Part shown: positions 21,510 to 34,560 of the stretch, piece by piece
How the letters are laid out: each line of letters opens with the position of its first letter
Numbering within the stretch: the first letter of the stretch is position 1
Source: Tetragonia tetragonoides
Lineage: Eukaryota > Streptophyta > Magnoliopsida > Caryophyllales > Aizoaceae
Assembly: GCA_038025085.1 (NCBI GenBank)
Contig: CM076147.1
Coordinates: 40,918,766-40,982,765 of the forward strand
Length of the DNA stretch: 64,000 nucleotides
Direction of reading: 5' to 3'
Translations under genes and position numbers: made by a program
The notes under the pieces: model-generated
What the model saw: only the letters and a program-made list of their open reading frames with translations
Told to the model about the DNA's origin: nothing
Database searches by the model: none

Positions 21510-24500
21510 TTATTGTAGTGTAAGCTTAGAGCGCAGCATTTGCATAAGCTCTTCTCTCAGCTTGTTCTCTCTTTCTACTGCTGCTACTTTCATACGTTCA
21601 ATTTCTGCTCGTAGCCCATTATTAGATGCTTTGAGCTCCCTAATGTGAAGTGCAGTCTCTAGCTCCCTATGAGTTAGCTGGGGTGGTACACTTTCATCCC
21701 TTAGCTCACTTTGCATTGATGGGGATCGTTCATTTAAGACCATATAGCTTTCTTCTTCCTCCGAGAGGCTGTCCATAACGTGTTCCTTAATTCCCTGAAC
21801 TTGAAGCTTCTTGAGTTCATTGTACTTAGCTTCAGCATCTTCATGCCTAATTCACAGCAGTTTATCCATATAATATTAAGGAATTATACTTCAAATAAGC
21901 TGATCAATCAGAATTAAGAAATAAGATACAGTAGAATATATGGCCATCTTAAAGAATTGGTTATACAATCAGAGGAAAGGATTATGTATTCTTCACGAAA
22001 ATCCAATGAGAACATTCCTTCTTGGAGATCTCAAAGAATCTGAGCTAGAAATGTATATAAATGTTCACTGAAACTTTTATTTACGAGAAGAGAAAGATCA
22101 ACTCAAACAGTATACTTTTAGTAAGATCTTTTTAAGCAATCATAGTGTTAAAACAAGAAAGCACAGAACCAACAAGACAAAATAAGAGGAAAAAGAACCT
22201 TTGCTCTGAAATGCAGGAATTGATATCTTCGCTGTTCATTCCTGTAATAGAAGTTTTGCCTTTTAGGCAACTCCCTTTCCCTGGACAATCCAGTTCTGCA
22301 AAATACAGCTTCAGATTTAAGAGGTGGAGAAAAAGTTGTTGCTATAAGTTCTGACTATTGTTTCTCCAATGTAGAAGGAATAGATATAAAGAACCTTCAA
22401 GGATCTTGAAGCTCAATTCTTCTGCGTCATCCAACTTAGCGAATGGTTGAAGGACCTGCTTTAGACCAGGACTATCCCAGTCCAAAGATTCCCACCATTC
22501 TCTATCTGCTTTTATCTCTTGAAGACAAGGTAATCCAATATGTTGTTCATTGCTGAAAACAGGTATGGAAAGAGGCATTCTCCTCAACCTTGGGCAGTCA
22601 CGCACAGTAATATGTTCAATAAAACTGCAAATTGGTAGCTTTCCAGGAAAGAAGCTTGTCAGAAGTGGTAGATTATCCAACACTAAAGCCCTTAGGTTAG
22701 GAAGTTCAGTAATGCTATATTTCTGATTACCATATTTAGCTGTTGCAAGAATCTCCTGTAAGTTTTGGCAATCTACTACTTTAACTTCCCTCAGGTTTCT
22801 AAGGTTGCGGGGAGGCAAGTTAGACATGAATATCTGGTTTATTTCTGGACAATATTCTACAGCAATTTGTGCTATCGAACAGTTTCCTAGCAACACTCCT
22901 TGACAGATGGTATTCAACTTTGGAAGGTGCCTCAATTGCAGTGCCATTAAGTTAGGGAGCCTTGTCACATAGCTGTCCTCATTGGCATTTTTTTCAATTT
23001 CTAAGCTCTTCTCTTGGATATGATCCTCATCAGACTCCGTTATTGCAATGATCTCTTCTAATTCTTCACATCCTTCAACTTCTAGCTCCTGGAGGTTATC
23101 AAGACACCTCTTCAAGAGACTTGATGTAAATAGCTTCTTGATTTTTGGGCAAAATTTTATGACTAGTATCTCGAGACTGTTAAAGGAACCTCGAGGGAGA
23201 GACACTCCTTCGCTCACTAGACCTCTGAAATCTTGTAAATCAATGAGAATCAATTCTTTAAGGTATTGAAATGGAAGTATAGTAGGGGCATGGTGGAGGA
23301 ACCTCTCTTGTTCTGCTTCAAAGCATGATAGTGTTGGCCATATGAACTCTATCACTCGGCAACGCCTGATCAGAAATTTGATTAATGAGGTTAACCTATG
23401 TAATGATGGAAGGGCATCAACCATGCTACTCACATGAAAATCACAATTGTGAATCTGTAGATTCTGAACATTCTCTGGGAGGATGAAGAGGCCCTGTTCA
23501 CCCCCTCCAAGACTACGGCTGCATAGTACCAGGTTTCGTGAAGTTACATTTCGAGCTGCACCATAGTCAATCTTTTTGTATTCACCAGTTCCGACTACAA
23601 ACTCACAGTAGTTCAGCTGCTGGAAATGCCGACTTTTAACATAGCTGTTAAAGCTGCTCAGATAAGATATCCTACATCCCTCCAACCTCTCTAAGCTCCT
23701 CAATTTAACCATCTCATCTCCGGTGATACTTTGCATATCAGGATTGAGCTTAAGGCATTGAATATTAGACAATTTGGACAATGACCCACTAAGAAGCTGA
23801 CAGAGATTCTTGCTACCTTCTAAATCAAGGAACCTGAGGCCAGCTAGTCGCTCCATCCCATGGGGCACATCCTTCACCGACCAACAGAAGCTAAAGTTCA
23901 ACTCCCTCAAATTGGTAAGTTTCACTAATGAAGGCACAAATACCAAACGAGTGCAAAAGTCAAGCAGCAAGGCCCTGAGGTTCCGCAATTCTGAAATTGA
24001 CCTTGGTTGTCTTGTCATGCTGGTCTTGGACAAATTAAGGACTTTTAGGCCCTTCATATGGACAAAGAACAAATCTGGGAGCTTTGTAAATGGATTCCTC
24101 TGGAGTAGCAAGGTTGAAAGGCATGGGCACATGGGGATTGTACCTGGTAGAATTTCTGACAAAGAATTCTGCATTAACGAAACTTTATCCAGATCAACTG
24201 TCCATCTTCGTCCACTAGGTATTCTTTTTAGCTCTGCACCAGCTGCTATCATATATCTTGGCACCACTTTGGTAATCCGAAGTGCCATTTCCCTGATCAG
24301 ACTGTGCATTTTTACACACCCAAAACTACAGTTCTCCAATAAGCAAACATTTTTAAGTTTATTCAGCATGCTGTGAGCTTTATCAAACTGCTTTTGCCAG
24401 CTCTCTATCCCATCTAGAAGACCTTCTGAACGGAAAAGAGTTATCAATTCATCTCGTTTGATTTCGCTATCTTTAGGGTACAGTGCACACAATAGGAAAC

Positions 24501-25665
24501 ATCGCCGCAGCTTTGGATCCTTCAAACGTTCATAACTAAGCTTCAAAACTGGAAAGACATCTCTTTCCATGTCAGCTTGTCCTTCAGTGGAATTTCGTAA
24601 TTCCTCCAAAGTATTGTGCCATTCTTGAATGTCATCTATGCCTCTCATGCTCCCAGCCATGACGATTACACCCAGGGGCAGACCAGCACACTCACCTGCA
24701 ACTAACAGTGCTATGTCTGTTACTTGTGGTGGAATTACCTTCCCAAGTTCCTTGCCAAACAGCTTCCAAGCTTCTTCACGCGAAAGAGGCTCCACCTTGA
24801 TAATTTTCTGACATTTCATCCTTCTGCACACATCTAAAGAACGAGTTGTCAGGATCAGCTTGCAATTTTCTTCTCCAATAGGTAACCCAACCTCCTCTAA
24901 AGGAAAATGTTCCCACACATCATCTAGAATTAACACAACATTCCTTCTCTTCATCTCATAAGATAATGTGGCAGCCTTCCTAATCTCATTTTTCTCTTTT
25001 AAAAGATAACTCAAATCCATCACCTCAGCGATCTGACCCTGTAACATGGACACTGTAGTTCCATGGGACACAGATACCCAGTAAATATGTCGAGAAGATT
25101 TGATATAATGTTCTCGTAGGTCATTGTGAATTTCCTTAAGCAAGGTAGTTTTACCGACACCTCCTGGACCAAAAACGCCAATTACAGATATGGTATCATC
25201 TTCTGTCAGCCATGACATGACATTCCTCTTGTTGTCTTCAAATTTATGATTATTTATCCTTCTGTCTCTTGTGACTAGTGCCACACTGGCACTCCTATGA
25301 TCATATAGTGAAAGCCCCTGAGCAAAGCTTCCCTGTTGTATCAGCTCGCCAATTTTGTCTGTCAGTTTTGTAGCCTGTGATACACAGCTTGGTTCTGTTG
25401 TACTAGAATATTTGAGTTGTTGCTCAAGCTGTTCCAGTTCAATCTCCACTTCATCGACATCCCTCAACCAGTTATCCACCCCTCTCTTTCGTTTCTTTCC
25501 AGGCCGAAGCTCTTCGTGTTCTGCTTCTGTGTTTATATCAGCTGCTAGTGCATGTAATGCTTTACCCTTTCGTCTCATGCGCTGCAGCTTATCACAATGG
25601 CCAGCACTACCATTGAACCAATTCATCATGGTATCCATTGCACAACCTGGTAACCAACAAAACAA
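21510..25665 (-). CDS. CC-NBS-LRR immune receptor (RPS2/RPS5 class) with spliced coiled-coil tail
   Basis: Intracellular NLRs of this class detect pathogen effectors and trigger defence. The large exon (22395-25665) shows the P-loop GPGGVGKTT (residues 166-174), kinase-2 VVLILDDVW (243-251), RNBS-B LILTTRS, GLPL motif CAGLPLG (326-332), RNBS-D RRCFLLCALYPKD (387-399) and an MHS at 453-455 in place of MHD. Leucine-rich repeats run from about 500 to 1085. The N-terminus is charged and helical as in CNLs, but short. The exon could simply run on to a stop at 22342 (1107 residues). However, a donor at 22395/22394 joins in frame to 22199-22295 and then to 21510-21846, adding 144 residues that include a heptad-rich C-terminus (about 1234 residues in all). 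An acceptor-like TTGGTTACCAG precedes the Met at 25638, so an upstream exon or a start at 25638 is possible. No stop or frameshift was seen. Confidence 0.88.
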
Positions 25666-27668
25666 AAATGAGGCGGTGTGATTGGCTCATGAGTTATGAG
25701 TTCCTATACAAATTTCTACTTGTATTCCATTCATGGAATAAATAAAAGTTGCATAATATGAGTAACTTCGGGTTAAAGAAGATGAATAAGATTTTCATCC
25801 AATAAGTACCAATTTAAACAGTCCATCCAATAAAAATTATTGTCACTACTACCATTTTAGACCGCCCCTAAAAGATAGTCGCTTTATCACTCTTGTGCAC
25901 AAATTATCACGAATTATACCGTGCTAAAAAGTATTATTGTGTACTACTCCCTCTCTTTCTTATTCTTCTTTCCATTTAACTTTTTACGGTCTCCAACACG
26001 GCACTTTAACTATAAGTAACTTCAATTCTATAACTATAACCATTATGACAACATTATAATTTGAAGATACCATTTAAAATGAATTTACTAAGAGTAGTAT
26101 TACTTTATATAAACGTTGACCTCAAAATGTCAAATGGAAATTTGAATCGGAGGGAGTATTTTCCAGTGAAATTTTCGATCAAGCTCATGTTGGATTGAAC
26201 ACTGGAATATATGAAAAGAACAGAGGAGGGCGATCAGAAGTGTGACCTCATTGATGATTTATTGCTCGGAAGTATTTTATCAGTAAGTTAATAACCAAAA
26301 AAAAAAAAAAAAAAAAAATTATTCATTGTGACATTTGGATAAAAGATCTCAGAAATCTTCAAAATCTCACAAGGTCTATGATTATTTTCTATTTTTTTTA
26401 TTGGAACCTCAACTTCAGGGTTAGCTAAAATTGAGCAAAAGTAACAACCAACAAGAAGAATGTTCAAATTATATGGACAAATCTCATCTTTGTTTTTTTT
26501 TTTTTTTTTTTTTCCTGAGATGCTAGAATAGATTCATATACTACATGGTAATCAGGTAATGTATGCAGAGCAGCAGATAACAGGGCACTTGCAAATCAAA
26601 ATTAAGAAAGGATTTGACAGAAGATTATGACTCACTGTGTACCTTGTTGCAGGATTGAAGATGTTGTAAGACTTCAGATTTTGCAAAATGGGTGCAGCAG
26701 CCTATTTACTTTATGCAAGCAGTTGGGAGGGGAAAGAATAAAGATATTCAACTGTATCAGTGGACTCTTCAGTCAACCCCCCACCCCTCTTCCCTTCAGT
26801 GGAGTATTGCGAAAACAAAAAGTCCTCCTTTGGCTCTTAATCATTACACACAAAGTGTTTTTTTTATTTATTAATGACGTAAGAAAGAGTATGGTGTGCG
26901 GTAAGAGACATGCAAAATTTTATATTAAACAGTCTTATCCTGTAATAATAGTTGAATTTTAAACACAAATGTTATCCTTAAACTAAAAAATGTTATTTTA
27001 TTTATTAACAATAGGTCTTGTGTGGAGCAAATCTATCGTTTGAGACGTGAGAGGGAGAGAAGAGAGAGAGTGGGGGGAAGAAGAAAAGAAGTAAGAGGAC
27101 ATAATACAAGATTCTGTATATATTTAACACTTTGGCTTTCAAACAAAAAGGGTTACTTTTCGAACAAAAAAATATTACATTTTAGATAAAAAAAGTGTTA
27201 GTTCTAACAATCTTATCATAAAATGGTCTAATCAATACTTATTATACAAAGTGTTAGTTTTGAAAAGGCAAGACAGTCGCCCCTAAAACCAACAGCACTT
27301 AGGCTCGATTACACCGATGTGTCAACAAATGGCCGTGTCGACAAATGGCCGTCATTAGGTCACATTTCTCGACTAACACTAACACCCACGGCCACAAGAC
27401 ACAAACCAAACCATAACAACTACAAACAAGGAAAATGCAAATTTGAGCTACTCGCCTCAATCAACAAACAAAAGCTACATTTCCTTCATCTGCCCCTATG
27501 AAGTGAAAACAGAAGAAGCAAAAGTCATTGTTACTAGTTTGGGATGTTTAAAATTAAAAATAAATAAATAAATGATAGAAATAACCAAGTCACTTTCCCA
27601 ACAAAACCAACAGGAAACATTGAACCAAAGTACCCTAAGGTTCAATAAAATTACAGCAACCTCGACAT
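25666..27668. other. Upstream region of the NLR and intergenic DNA
   Basis: AT-rich DNA holding the presumed NLR promoter, a Stowaway-like element (25947-26156), A and T runs at about 26298-26318 and 26491-26512, and a GA-rich stretch at 27040-27090. A possible upstream leader exon of the receptor could lie here but I cannot place it. No other gene was recognised. Confidence 0.5.
25947..26156. mobile_element. Stowaway-like MITE
   Basis: About 210 bp with CTCCCTC at the left and GAGGGAG at the right, both next to TA (25945-25946 and 26157-26158), the target duplication of Stowaway/Mariner elements. The interior is AT-rich and non-coding. It lies about 280 bp upstream of the NLR start. Confidence 0.75.
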
Positions 27669-28050
27669 TTATTTTGGATGTACAGTCTGTCACAAACTCC
27701 GAAAAGAATTCAGTAAGGTACTGAGCTCAGTGAGCTGAGGTTCAATATTTGTTGGCTTCAGTTATTTGAATGATCCTCTGTTATCTCTATGAGGCCATTG
27801 TAAACTATCCCCTTTTTATAAAATATAATATATACACATAAGCAGGAGAATCAGAAATAAAAAGAGAGCTTATATTACACTAGCATTATGGAAAACAAAG
27901 ACAAATTACAGCACTTGTCAGAGGTTCCTTTCCACAAATACTACCAGGCACATTATTTCTGAAAGCAGCTACAGTCGTACCAATGACAGCGTTATGAGGA
28001 CATGACATAGCCAAGAAGGTACATTCCGTTGCTGTAGTAGTTCACAAGTT
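27669..28050 (-). other. Possible 3' untranslated exon of the 30692-33078 gene
   Basis: A CGTGTTGCAG acceptor ends at 28051 on the minus strand. It matches the GT donor at 30656 just after the stop codon of the small conserved protein, and AATAAA occurs near 27669-27674. A 3' leader intron of about 2.6 kb would follow. This rests on splice signals only. Confidence 0.35.
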
Positions 28051-30656
28051 CTGCAACACGGGTAAACACAATAAGATTAATTAATTTTTCATAAAGATGG
28101 GAGGAAAATAATGATTGCAATATGTCATCCAAACAACATCAGATCTATGGGACACGGAACATCATAAATCACAAATTCACAATGTAAATGATGGACGGAA
28201 AGTTAAATAAGAATAATAATGATCACAGAGGAAAGTACAACGAACGACAAACGTGTTACAAAGAGCAAAAACGAAACGAATAAGGCCTTCCAGCCATAGT
28301 CAGCAGAAGGGCAAATACCCCAAATCAGATCTGCTGAGTAACAAAATTTGTTGGTTACATTGCGAACGAAAACTACACAACATAACAACTGCACAAAAGA
28401 AAGAAAAAATAAAAGGGGGAGGGGGGGGGGGGAGAACAAGCACAGTTACAAAACCATTTTCTGCTTTAAGAAGCATCTCAAATTAGCAGGAGATACCAAG
28501 TCTAAACAAATGCCTCAAATAAACCTCTAGCAAGTAGGTTGTAAATTAGGTTAGCAAGGCAGTAATGGTAAAAGCCGCCAATTTTTACCAACTTGAAAGA
28601 CACCACGAAAACAATTATGTTCAAGTAAACTATCTGGATTACTGACTCGGAGATGAAAGATGCTCAAGTAAACTACCTGTGTTATAGGCTCGAAGATGGA
28701 AGGAAAATGAACCAATGAACATGCCCTTAGTAAATTACTAAGCTATTCTTGTTTCTCAATAGTTGGCTGCACTTGAATCAAGAGTTCCACACAATTGATG
28801 CAACATAATTAAAAAAAAAAAAAAAAGATGACAGAACCCAGTCTACTTGAAAACTAGGATAATGCCGGTCAGAAGGGACTGGCAAGCAATCATTATCATT
28901 ATAATTTCTGAAAAGAATCTGTCATTAGGCCCGGGAGGGAAGGAAGGATGAATGAAGCAGACTAGATTTTTATTGCTATAAGGGTTACACACCTGGCAAA
29001 AAAGGAGCTCCGTCTAGGGTAAGATAAGTTGACGGATATTGAAGAGAGTTTCTACAAATTAAGCAAGATAAGAATGTTTAGGCTGATGAAGAGTGGTTAG
29101 GGCTTGGAGGACTCACTAAGGACCAGGAGTCAGGACCCATGACCCCTTCTGCCCCAAAATATTTTCTCACTCTAGTGGGACACAGCTTAAAAGAGAAGCA
29201 ATGAAGAGTGATACAAAATGTTTCTATTACAAGAAAGCGGATATCTGAAACACATATCCAATGTGGAAGGAGTTTTACTTGAAACAAAAGGAGCAAAGGA
29301 TTTGATTACCCAAGCTCCTAAGCAAACCTGTCGTGTCCAGATAATGCAACTAATAGCTAGTTGATTCCCAATTTCCCATGATAATGCAACTGTCATGTAA
29401 AGCAAAGCTTGGATACCCTTGTTACCTAAAAAAAAATACCTAGTTGCTTCCATTCTGATAATGAAGTTCATTAAGGGCTAGGTGAAAAGTGGCAGTCTAA
29501 TGAAATTTCATCCAAAGAGGATGCTTCCACTTCCACAACAGTAGATATGACAATCTAGTGAATTTTTGACGCTCTATTATGACAATACCGAGAGAGGATG
29601 CTTCCTGAAGGCCATAAAAAAAATGTTCTCCACCAGAAGAATACATTCCAGAAGACCCTGAAACAAGTTTACTACAGCACAAGACTTCCATTTAGATTAT
29701 TGTTCTTTACTGAATTGTTACGAACAATCTGTTTGCAGAAATTAAGGCAGTCTCCACAAATCTGTGCAATGTGCCTGAAGAGTACATAAATGAATGCATT
29801 TAGTTATGCATTTCCCATTTCTACCTCAAAGTTGGAGCAGGCTCTTAAGGACAGTTCAACAATATCAGGTTATCCTTTAGTTTTGAAATCCCTGTTCCAA
29901 GTAAAAGATTTAGGAGAAAAGCTACCGAAACAATGTGGTGATAGGGAATGTTCTCTGTTGTCTGGACTCTGGTGAATTGGTCAGATTACACTACACTTCT
30001 CCCAGCTGCGTTGATTTGAAGCTAAATTGACCATTTACCGTCTGTTGAGTGTCTTCTGGATATCTCCAAAGAGTTTCTCTAAGAAATATCCAACGTAACT
30101 AGATGGCCTTTTTCATCCTCTTAAGCAGACTATTGCCCTGTATCAATGAATTTTATCTTTTCTATTCCCAATTGAGGGGAAAAGGGGTGCACAATGCAAG
30201 TCAAGAATGGCCCATGTTTGGAAGTCCACATTTCTTGATCAACCAAGCAAAAGCTTCATGAACCAGTAACAGTGTGTCTACTTAGAGTGTCTGTAAGGAG
30301 AATAGGATTAACACTGGAGTACTTTCATAATTTTTAGAATCTCACCACTGTAAGAACAAAGTTAAGGATAAGTCTAATGTGATCAACAACAAAACATAGT
30401 GAATATAGGAACAAGAAGTAACTTGGGCAAGATACATGTGGTTCTGGTTACATAAAATTACAGCTGGTATGTAGCCAACATGTTGTATTAGCTATAAAAG
30501 TAAAACTTATATATTCAAATAAAAGCAATGTTTATGAACAAAATCAAAGGGGTTGCTCTATATATCAATAAACATGAAACAGCATGGATAATAACCTTCA
30601 CTTCAATCAACAAGTGTTGTCTTAGAAGCAGTATTGATTAACATCCATATCCATAC
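28051..30656 (-). other. Non-coding stretch, probable 3'-UTR intron
   Basis: About 2.6 kb of AT-rich sequence with no recognisable gene. A G-run lies near 28416-28433 and an A-run near 28810-28825. Open frames here are short and unconvincing. Confidence 0.45.
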
Positions 30657-32125
30657 CTGATCACCACATGCAGGCAATGGCATAACCTTGCTTAAAGGGA
30701 CAACCCAGCAAAAAGCAGCTCCAACTCCTCTTCCTCTGATGTGGATCTCTAAAAGAAACCAGGCAACAACATACAGTGAATCAGGCATTAGAATCTTGCA
30801 ACACTTTACTGCAGTATCAAAACCCAAATTTAAAAATAATAAACCATAAGTAGTGGAAACTAAGAGTTTATCAGATAAACTGAAGAACAAAACAAGCTAT
30901 CATCAAATACCAGAATTCTCAATGCAAATTCATGAAACCCATCTTTCAACTTACTATAATAAGGGAATTGGGGTTTGGAGTAGTGGCTCTCTTCCCACCT
31001 TCCACCCCCGACCCCGAGACGGGGGTTCAATTCTCATCTCCAGCAATTTGGGATCCCCTTATCCCCCCCCCCCCCCACCCAACTGCTGGGACCACCTTAA
31101 CATCATAATAATAATAAATAATAAAAATAAAATATTAATGTAATAAATCCCTTCATACTTGATAAGAGAATTATCTACATACAACACCTATTAAAAATGC
31201 AAAATAGTCACTCAATGCCCAAGCCACAAAGCTTTTTCTTCTGTAACATGAAAAGACCAGTCAATTTACCTGGTTTGTCTATTCCCCTTCTTAAACCCCT
31301 CCTATTAAAAATGCAAAATAGTCACTCAATGCCCTAGGTTTCTTTTTTCATCTTATATCATTCCTGGGTCAAAAACTGATCTCTGTTGCTAAAAGAGCCA
31401 CTTTTGGTTCAAACCCGTGCCAAATGTCATCGCAAAAGGAGGCCTGAGAAGCTACCATTTTATGTATGCACGATATCATCACTTACAACAAAACTAGTGT
31501 ACATTCGAAAGCATTTCAGCTATATTAGGAGGCTTATTAATTTCGATTAAGCTAAAATAAATCTCTCACATTGGCCAGCCCAGCAGCTTGCCTGTGCAAC
31601 TCAGAAGTAGCAAATTCATTTCTTCAGTTACTTTTCTAAGTCCGTAAAAGTCTTCACTTCACATTTAACAGAGCTTCCCAACAGACATCCAGCATCATCT
31701 CAGCATCTTTCACATCCATGTACATAACATGTAAAACTCAATCACAAAATGTGCGAAAACACTGTGAAAAGATGAAACTCCTCGTGCACATAACTTAGAA
31801 GCTAACTCTTCATTATAGTTAGTACATCAAAGCTCCATGGGGTTAAGGTAGTGCAAGATGGAAATGTAGATATAACCAAAGAAGACCAATACAACCCCAA
31901 TCACGAGATTGTGGACATGGGAACCGAACCCTCAAACTCACCAACCACTTGGACCCTTTCCTGCAATATAAGTCCTTAACACCTTAATCCATTTTTGCTT
32001 AACTATACACTAAGACACTCCACACAACCTCTAACCTAGATAAATGACTCCTCAACAATCCTATAGGAGATCCGCTAATCAGAACCATCTAACCTTTCAT
32101 CTTATCTCATTATCAACAATGACCT
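30578..32125 (-). repeat. Donor copy of a segmental duplication (partner at 62400-63725)
   Basis: The terminal exon of the conserved protein and the adjoining intron are repeated in the same orientation at 62400-63725. Examples are CATACCTGATCACCACATGCAGG, AAAGGGACAACCCA, CTGCAATAT.A.ATCCT.A and GGAGATCCGCTAATC. The partner lacks about 30955-31710. Introns are included, so this is a DNA-level duplication and not a retrocopy. Confidence 0.85.
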
Positions 32126-33078
32126 TACTTATCAATCACCAAGGAAATAAATATTGAGTAGATGACTTTCACACCATGAAAGCATCAAAGTTTAGAAGCT
32201 ACAAGTATTTTTGGAATAGTCATGGTGATGCAATCAAGAGTACAAAACAAAAGCGACACGTGCTAATGGGTATGCCGTCAAATCATATATGGGCACTGGG
32301 CAGAAAGGCAATATGTACTTTAACAATTAATCCAGCTTTTTAGGAATGATGTCACACCCACAAGAAAGATTAGTGTTGTGTCTCTATAAAACCACAACAG
32401 GTATAAAACACATAGCCTCTGTTTTATTTCTAATGTGATAGGATTACGTGATGCATGTACAGTGAACATCATAAAACTATTAGTGAATTGAAAATTTATG
32501 CCGCACGTCAACATTCTGAAGTTAGAGTCCTATTTGCCAAAGATTTACAAAATTGTGAAAAGCATACACTAACAAAACGTGCAGAGTTTAGGGAATTAGG
32601 GATACTACAAGAAAATAATAGCTAGTTAAACAGGTGACCTATAGCGCAAAATCAATCATAACTTGTTGAGGAGATGAAGTGAACATCAAAGTCATAGACA
32701 AGTAAATATTTGGCACGAACAACTATCCCTATCTGAAAGCACATAAGCTGACACAGTTGGCATCCTTTTCATCGAAGTTGATGTGAACATCAAGATAACA
32801 GACCTATATTATGCTTGACACAACTATTCCTACCTGAATGGACATAAGCTGCAATATTTTGTTAAGAACACGAAGACGATGAGTGGCATAACTACTATTA
32901 GCAGGAAGTCGATGCATCCTCGTCATCTCTTCCTGGACTGCCACCTTCTTCTCCTCATCCCCAATTTGCTTCCATCGACTTTTGGCATCAGTGGTGCCTT
33001 CGCTATGCTCGAGCATGCCAGTGCCTTTCTGACCTTCAAATTGAGTTAGGGGATCCAGTTCTTTAAGTCCCTGAGACG
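30692..33078 (-). CDS. Conserved small plant protein ending LELLFAGLSL (5' exon unresolved)
   Basis: Two coding exons are clear: 32834-33078 and 30692-30748, joined in phase (...LNKILQLMSIQ + RSTSEEEELELLFAGLSL-stop). The exon as read gives DPLTQFEGQKGTGMLEHSEG, a charged stretch and MHRLPANSSYATHRLRVLNKILQLMSIQ. From memory, very similar C-termini occur in uncharacterised plant proteins of about 100 residues, but I cannot name a function. The frame is open upstream of the internal Met at 33016 to an acceptor at 33079, so a further 5' exon probably exists; I could not place it. Starting at 33016 gives 79 residues. No signal peptide or membrane segment is visible. Confidence 0.7.
30963..31140 (+). 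mobile_element. tRNA-derived SINE
   Basis: A box-A-like TGGAGTAGTGGCTC at about 30977 and a box-B-like GGGGGTTCAATTCTC near 31020 lie in the spacing of a tRNA-type pol III promoter, followed by a C-run and an AATAAT-type tail. It lies in the intron of the conserved small protein and is missing from the duplicated copy at 62-63 kb. Target duplication not resolved. Confidence 0.6.
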
Positions 33079-33403
33079 CTGCTCAATGGACAGGGCAGGC
33101 AATGATACAAGCAAACACAGTGATAAGATAAGATGAAAAAGAAATTTTCACAATAAAAACAGCAAAATGAACAATTCAAGAGGCCATGACCGAAATGTAC
33201 AAAGAATATGTGCCTCAATCGTACAAATTACAAAGTGCGAACTTAAAAAATATAACCTTCTTATACCTTAAATATTTCACTACTTCAGCAAGTGAAGAAT
33301 GGAATATTTGCTAGCAATAAGCAAACTCAATGCTAGTTTATAGCTTCTTTTCCTTAGACAAAGACAGAATACTTTCATAAGAATCAAAAAGTATAGCAGC
33401 AAG

Positions 33404-33559
33404 CAAGGAAGCACAGACACGGCACTAAGCCTGCGTTTCCCGTGTCCGCGTTTCCTGTGTCTATATTTCCGTTTTTGTGCTTCCTTTGCATGTAATAATT
33501 TTTAAGAATTTGCGTTTCCCGTGCCCACGTTTCCGCGTTCACGTTTCCATGCTACCTTG
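33404..33559. mobile_element. Short member of the CGTTTC-rich hAT MITE family
   Basis: 156 bp flanked by perfect GCAGCAAG repeats (33396-33403 and 33560-33567). Ends are CAAGGAAGCAC and, read from the right, CAAGGTAGCATGGAAACG, matching the ends of the 9427-9904 element. The interior repeats GCGTTTCCCGTG and CACGTTTCC motifs. Confidence 0.85.
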
Positions 33560-34429
33560 GCAGCAAGGGACAAGGTGCCCTCCACAAAGAGACTATTTAC
33601 AAAATGGCCTTATTCCGTTGCACCTTAGAAATAGTGTAACTCCTAAAAGCCCCCACTGCCGTAGCTCATGGAGAATTAACCTTATCCTAGAGCATCTCAG
33701 AGAAATAGAAACCCCAGTGAACACCCGTACATTCCTATCAAGTCAAATGCACCATAAAAACAGCACAACTTCTTCTCCTTTCCCCTCCCAAAACCCCCAA
33801 AGCAGATATGCAAATCGCCGCAACACTAGCTGGACAAACCCACTACTCTCCAAGACACCATACAATTTGCTCCGTAAGAACGTTCCGATGTCTCACTACT
33901 AGCTACTTTGAGAAATGACACAGAGGGGTATACATGGTCAGGTCTTACCAATATCGCCCCTATTTACTTTTGACCTGAGCTGTAACTATTCCTGCTGTCC
34001 CGGAATAGAACATTTGTCCCAGTTTCAGAACTTTAGGATCCTAACAAGCATTGCCTCACAAGAAATTAGCAGAATGGAGTTCAATTTGACATTTTGACAG
34101 TCTTAACTCCAACTTCATGTTCAGACTAAAAGCTCCAGGCAGATCCGTCATTTCGTCAAGAAATTACCAGGTTTTACATGTTTCTTTTTTTGCTCGTTTT
34201 ACATGTACTTTTGTGAGAAGAAGCCTATTTTAATGGAGGTGAAACCTAAATACTCTTATCACGAAATTATTATTGCTAAAAATGACTACAAACTACAAAG
34301 TAACCATTGAAGTCTTCCCTTTATTACTTTAAATAATTAATGAATACCAAGTCTATAATACACTCATTTTTTGTCCTTTCTACAGTTCTACAATCACAAC
34401 TCTTTCAAAAACTCGAGAACATATGAAAA

Positions 34430-34560
34430 AAGAGACACTTTTTCAATGTCTTTCAAATGTTTCTCTACTGTTGGGGCCTTGGGGGCTTTCCAAAGTTTCC
34501 ACACACTTGGGCAACAAACTTTTTCCCTAAATTAGCTTCCTCACATTATAATCAATACTT
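34430..34560. repeat. Dispersed repeat shared with about 61840-61965
   Basis: Both copies contain TTTCAAA.TGTT, GTTTCTCTACTGTTG, a CTTTCCAA.GTTT run, CACA..TTGGGCAACAAA and TAGCTTCCT..CTCACATTA in the same order and strand. It is a second sequence shared between this region and the end of the window. Confidence 0.7.

Noticed and set aside
23810..24376. 188-codon plus-strand frame opposite the NLR
   Set aside because: A shadow of the leucine-rich-repeat coding strand with no domain of its own.
30603..30890. 95-codon minus-strand frame across the terminal exon of the conserved small protein
   Set aside because: It reads the exon in the wrong phase and through the intron; the splice-consistent frame gives the conserved LELLFAGLSL end.
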